Shown here one piece after another: positions 59,565 to 64,000 of a stretch of 64,000 nucleotides of DNA (the stretch's first letter is position 1; each line of letters starts with the position of its first letter). A model generated the notes under the pieces. The model had not been told where the DNA came from, made no database searches, and was given only the letters and a program-made list of their open reading frames with translations. This DNA comes from Lutraria lutraria (Eukaryota > Mollusca > Bivalvia > Venerida > Mactridae): NCBI GenBank assembly GCA_964023205.1, contig OZ026838.1, positions 30,159,843 to 30,223,842 on the forward strand, given 5' to 3'. The position numbers were made by a program, and so were the translations under genes.

Positions 59565-60514
59565 TATATATACACATACCTTCACTGGATACAGTAAGAA
59601 TCAAAGCGTAAGAGATTTTTAGTTTTGTTTATCATTCATATATATATCATTCATGTATCTTAAAAGCAACATTCTTGTTAATATCACATTTGCTTAACTT
59701 TTACTATCTTAAATAGTATTCATGATGACATTTGTCAATATACAATAAACTGATAATTTGATTATCAATACCCATTCTGCCATTCACACCGAGCACGAGT
59801 TCAGCCACGCACGTAATACACGTGTAGCACGTGTACGGGTCCAGCAGTTTTGGAATAACAATACTTCTAATTTTTAAATGACAATTATTTTGTTCTTTTG
59901 GTGATTGTTATGGACATTGGCAGGACTTCGTGTACACATTATGCATTTACACAATATACATTGAACTTCAAAGGGAGATAATCTCGGCATCTCTCTGATA
60001 TACGTTTGGTTCATACCTCGAAAATATCTACACTTGGCAACGAAGACAAAATTAAAGGGAGATAAATGTGTTGGACACATTTTCACTTAAATTGTTCAGT
60101 TACACCGTTATCAAGAATGAGATAGTGTGAAGTGATACTGGAGTAATGAGATAGTTGCTCTATCATGACATTCTAGACTTTAAACTCTGATTAATATCCG
60201 AAAACCCCCAGAAAAGTACAGTAAATATTTAGAGCTTACATAATATTTTAAAATACAAACGTAGAATAAAATTAAGATAAAATAAAGGCTAATGTAAATT
60301 AATTGACAAACATGTAATCGTGTGATTGATTCAACATCGTTTATAAAAATAATTCAGTGTTTAATACAATATCATAAACAAGCACTCCGGACTGAACGAT
60401 CTACATTATCCTAGTTCTCCCATATATCATATATAGGACTATCTTTTATGACATGGGCTTGGCTTGGGGAACTGGACATGAATGAAACTGTCTCGGATGA
60501 AACTACTTTTTACA

Positions 60515-60690
60515 CAGTCAAACCTGTGTTAGCGGCCATCTCCGAATAAAGGCCATCCCGTGAATAAAGACCATTTTTACAAACTATTATTGATTATTTA
60601 GATCAAAATGACCTCCTAATAAAGGTCATCTGTCAATGAATGCCACAATTTGTCTCACCCTGTTGTGATCTCTGCTCAGAGGATTGACTG
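60515..60690. mobile_element. CAGTCAAACCTGTG MITE, copy 4
   Basis: CAGTCAAACCTGTGTTAGCG at the left and GGATTGACTG at the right, with TA after it. About 950 bp from copy 3, same family. Confidence 0.6.
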
Positions 60691-60699
60691 TACCACGCC

Positions 60700-63430
60700 C
60701 TAAGGTTTTGAAGATACCACTTCTCGATCAAAAATCCTCACGGTGCTCTTCCGACTAAGCTAACCTAACAAGTTTTTGACAATTTTAACCAAATAATATT
60801 GGCTTACTGAAATTAAGATGATACTGAGTATAGTTATGTGTGAATTAAAAACTAATTTTAGACAGGTATTGATTGTGTTATCTATACATTAATGTTAACT
60901 AATACTGATGACAAAACCATTCGTGTCCGTCTATATATATACATATGTATATTTACGATTACTAATTTTGGAGAAACCTAATATATACATACAGCCCGAA
61001 CGAAGAAATATTTGCATAAAGCACTCGTATAATTTGCAGTGATAAATAAATTATTCTTCCACCTTCCACTCTTACTACTGATTGTCCATAACGTTTCTTT
61101 TCGATGTGGGGTATAAACTTGGTTTTCCACTTGCCGCACGCATAGATCTAGTATTTCCAACATGTCCATTCCACGTTATATTGAAATGATTATTTGGAAT
61201 GACCTTGTTGGTGATAAGTATGATGCTGCGAATCTTAAGATCAAGGATGTAAGCTTATGATCACGTTATTAAAACTGTAGAATACGATTCGTGTATTCTG
61301 TCTCCGTCACGAGCAGAGAGACGTCCAATTTACTGGTCATGTTGTCGACCAATAACCTTCCACAGACTGAGGATGTGTACGATTGTTCATAATGTTCATA
61401 ATTCAGTATGTGACGTACGATGCTACATGTCCGTTTCGGCAGTAATTTTCGCACAGAGATTTAAATAAAGATGTCAAAGATATTAATCAAAATCTAATAC
61501 TATGATTATCATATTATCTACGCTCTTAATATAACCAAATTTATACGATATACGGCTGATATAAGCAGATATCATCAAAGCGGACATCGGTTATAATCGA
61601 AACGGAGCTGCGTTAGAGCTTATACTTAGACAAGGATGTTGAAGAAAATAAACTCAAATTGAACCTACTAACTTCCCGGAACCAAACGCCCTAATTTACT
61701 GTAAACAATGGCATTTTCAATTTTGTATCGATGTGTCAATCAGTATCCAATTAGTAGGGGCTTTTTGTAACACACATACATGTACATAATTATATCAGCT
61801 TGCCAAATCTATAAGTCATAAATTGACACCACTCTGACATCTGATGCTGAGACCATTCAAGTTAATGATATCGGTACTTGATCAAAAAGAGTTCAGTATA
61901 CATATCACGGTTTAGATTTAGTAATTCTTTAGTTTGACATTGTAAATGACCTTTTTGAATTGACCACGAAATAAACTAGATGTAACGAATAGATCGCTCT
62001 TTCTTGCTAGTAGTTTCCAATTTTTGGTGAAAGCTCATGATACATAAATAATATATAATTCCAAACCAGGATGCATTAATTTTGCTTGACACAATACTGT
62101 GTAAAGCACAACCCTGAGTTCCACACCGTACTTGCTGGCCATCTCATAACTGAGTTCAGTCCCTTTACAAGACATAAAGCGCGGTTATAAAAAATCATGA
62201 CAAACCACGTGTCATGACATTTCTTGTTTCACTACATCATCAATAGGTATACTCAACAATATGACTGATAGTACGGCAACAAATGGGGAAAAAACATGAG
62301 CTTTATGAACGTGACCGGAAGTGAATTTCAACAATGTGTGTCAATAAGTTCCTGTTTTATATTTAGACAAAATGTAGACTTCAAACACACCTTATCAACT
62401 TAACGACCCTTGAAGTCAGTGGTAAGTACATGAAATTCAAATAACCACTCGAGAGTTTGTTTGTTTGTTTATATTTTTTAAAAATCATTCCTGAAATAAA
62501 GATTGTATGTATCACGTGCGTTCTATATTTGGGATGAGTCACCCCATGTAAATATTGTTTTTTAAAAGCGTTTTAAGTTTTCGGTTGCAATTATGACAGT
62601 TTTCTCGAACAAGAAAATTGGAGGGAATGGATAAAATGATCAAATTAGTTTATTGAGCATTCATATATCTAAAATAAGGACCAAATCTTTTTCTAATCAC
62701 TCAATTGACCGGAAGTCGGACCAACTTAATCAAAGAAAAGGCAGATGATATGTGAGGATTTAAACTGAGTATTAGATCTAAATCTTAAAATTATGATCAT
62801 ATCCTAATCAAGTAAGCCAATCGACAAATTTCAACCTAATTTAAACATAATTGGTACAGTTCAGTATATAATCCATAATGTAAGAACAATAAAAAGACCA
62901 GTCAATAAGAATTCCCCATACATAGGGAATACATGTACTTGTACAAGTATGTCGCATGTCGTATTAAAATGAAAATGTAACGCTTATCTATATTTAAAAC
63001 TTTTGTCAAGTTGAATGATTTAGCCAGATAAAGTCTATGTACGTTGTACGGTTATCCGACCCATCCTATTTTCGGCGCCGATCCTTAATGCATCCAACAA
63101 CAAAATCCAATGTACGTGTAACTATTTGGGACGAATCTTAGGCGCCAAAATAAGAAAGGGGTGTTTAAAGAAAAATAGAAAAGAAACGACACAATACTGA
63201 AAACTTTTAACAGCGGTCGGTAGATAAGTTGGGATTTTATTGTTAACAATGTATGCTTGTATTGAATCAGAAAAGCTGGAAAGAAACGAACAAAACAATT
63301 GCTGTCAAAATCACGAGAAGATGTGTCGTTTTTCGACACTGAACGATGGTTCAGCTTTCCTTGGTCGTCACTTGCTCGGCGCGCGTGAATTTTTATGTGG
63401 GCCTAAGTACTACGTTTATCTACACGCCAT
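60700..63430. other. intergenic, no gene seen
   Basis: A degenerate tRNA-like piece at about 60725-60778 (minus strand: TTAGCTTAGTCGGAAGAGC) is the only feature noted. ORFs are short and unconvincing. Confidence 0.4.
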
Positions 63431-63437
63431 GCATGTT

Positions 63438-63486
63438 AAACTAGTTCCCGTTTCATATTGCAGTGCAAGTCTATGAAGTCCAGTTT
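63438..63486. mobile_element. decayed copy of the 63-bp TIR element
   Basis: AAACTAGTTCCCGTTTCAT, then TTGCAGTGCAAGTC and a truncated CCAGTTT. Similar in order to 5540-5602, but with substitutions and a shortened right arm. Confidence 0.4.
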
Positions 63487-63689
63487 CCATGAGTACTTCC
63501 AGTCCTTTGATTTAAAGAATCGATCACGTGTAACTTCAAACCTTTTTTTTGTGGATGTCATTATAACAACAGCATACCGACATCAATATCAGCAGGGGTC
63601 TCTTACATAGGCAATATGTGTTATTTTTTTCTTTCAGTAAATATACACAGGCTCACTCATCAAGCACGCCAGTAAAGAGTTCTCTTATA

Positions 63690-63935
63690 GATAGATTTCA
63701 GATTTATATAGCGCCCTGTTCATACCAACACGTTCAAAGGCGCTTTACATATGTTGCAGCTTAGAGGACGCAGGTGCATCATCTACCAGTGCAGATACAG
63801 CATGATCTGACCTGAGGGACAGACGGAGAGAAAGCCCCAAGAAGTGAGAGATGGGTATTATTAGATACGGGCATGTCCGGCGCGGGATGCGCCTTGCTCT
63901 TAATGTGCCCGGTGTATAGCACCGATACATTGCTT
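63690..63935 (-). mobile_element. SINE tail, second family, minus strand
   Basis: The minus strand reads GCAATGTATCGGTGCTATAC and GGGCACATTAAGAGC, shared with the tail of 41402-41620. The plus-strand left edge has TTTATATAGCGCCC...GGCGCTTTAC, a motif common in marine invertebrate repeats. No clear tRNA head. Confidence 0.45.
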
Positions 63936-64000
63936 CCTGGTAGTCTGAATAAGTACTTATACAGTCCACACAGCAGATATAGCGGAAAAATATTATAAAA

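Overview
The window looks like nuclear DNA of a marine bivalve mollusc. It is AT-rich, its genes are split into short exons with consensus GT-AG introns, and much of the rest is interspersed repeats: tRNA-derived SINE-like pieces, small terminal-inverted-repeat (TIR) elements, and a roughly 1-kb family that begins AGCTCACATG, ends CATGTGAGCG and repeats a 'ggtcaaaaactaggtcac' module inside. The bivalve call rests on the look of these repeat families. The species cannot be told by eye.

Three host genes can be assembled exon by exon. (1) 318-4310, minus strand: a Myb/SANT-like (trihelix/MSANTD type) DNA-binding protein, 291 codons in six exons, with a basic Ser/Thr/Pro-rich linker and a C-terminal helix. 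Possible 5' exons and a promoter lie up to about 5.45 kb. (2) 18945-32692, plus strand: an 11-exon, 272-residue coiled-coil protein with a UBA-like C-terminus that I cannot assign to a named family. (3) 36900-50562, minus strand: a complete 17-exon, 726-residue M3 metallopeptidase of the thimet oligopeptidase/neurolysin group. Its HEFGH zinc motif, third zinc ligand and substrate-loop tyrosines are all intact, and its N-terminus looks mitochondrial.

The mobile part includes a young but broken Ty3/Gypsy retrotransposon (7545-13238; 145-bp LTRs, AACAG target duplication). A 1.1-kb TIR element is nested in it. Others are a decayed MULE-like remnant carrying SWIM, Ulp1/C48-protease and PHD-finger segments (13904-15640), a hAT element with a BED-finger remnant and a perfect 8-bp duplication (30067-31167), a pogo-like TIR element (33034-33928), a mariner-like element (37714-38721), several MITE families, an inverted-end element with an internal tandem array (54969-57718) and satellite-like arrays near 51 and 54.4 kb.

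The oddest structure is a 63-bp element at 5540-5602. It has perfect 15-bp terminal inverted repeats and an 11-bp direct flanking repeat. A composite relative sits at 50802-50905. Both lie within about 250 bp upstream of the start of a minus-strand gene. A decayed third copy is at 63438-63486. From 57.7 kb to the end there is no recognisable gene. The genes show no sign of acting in one pathway.
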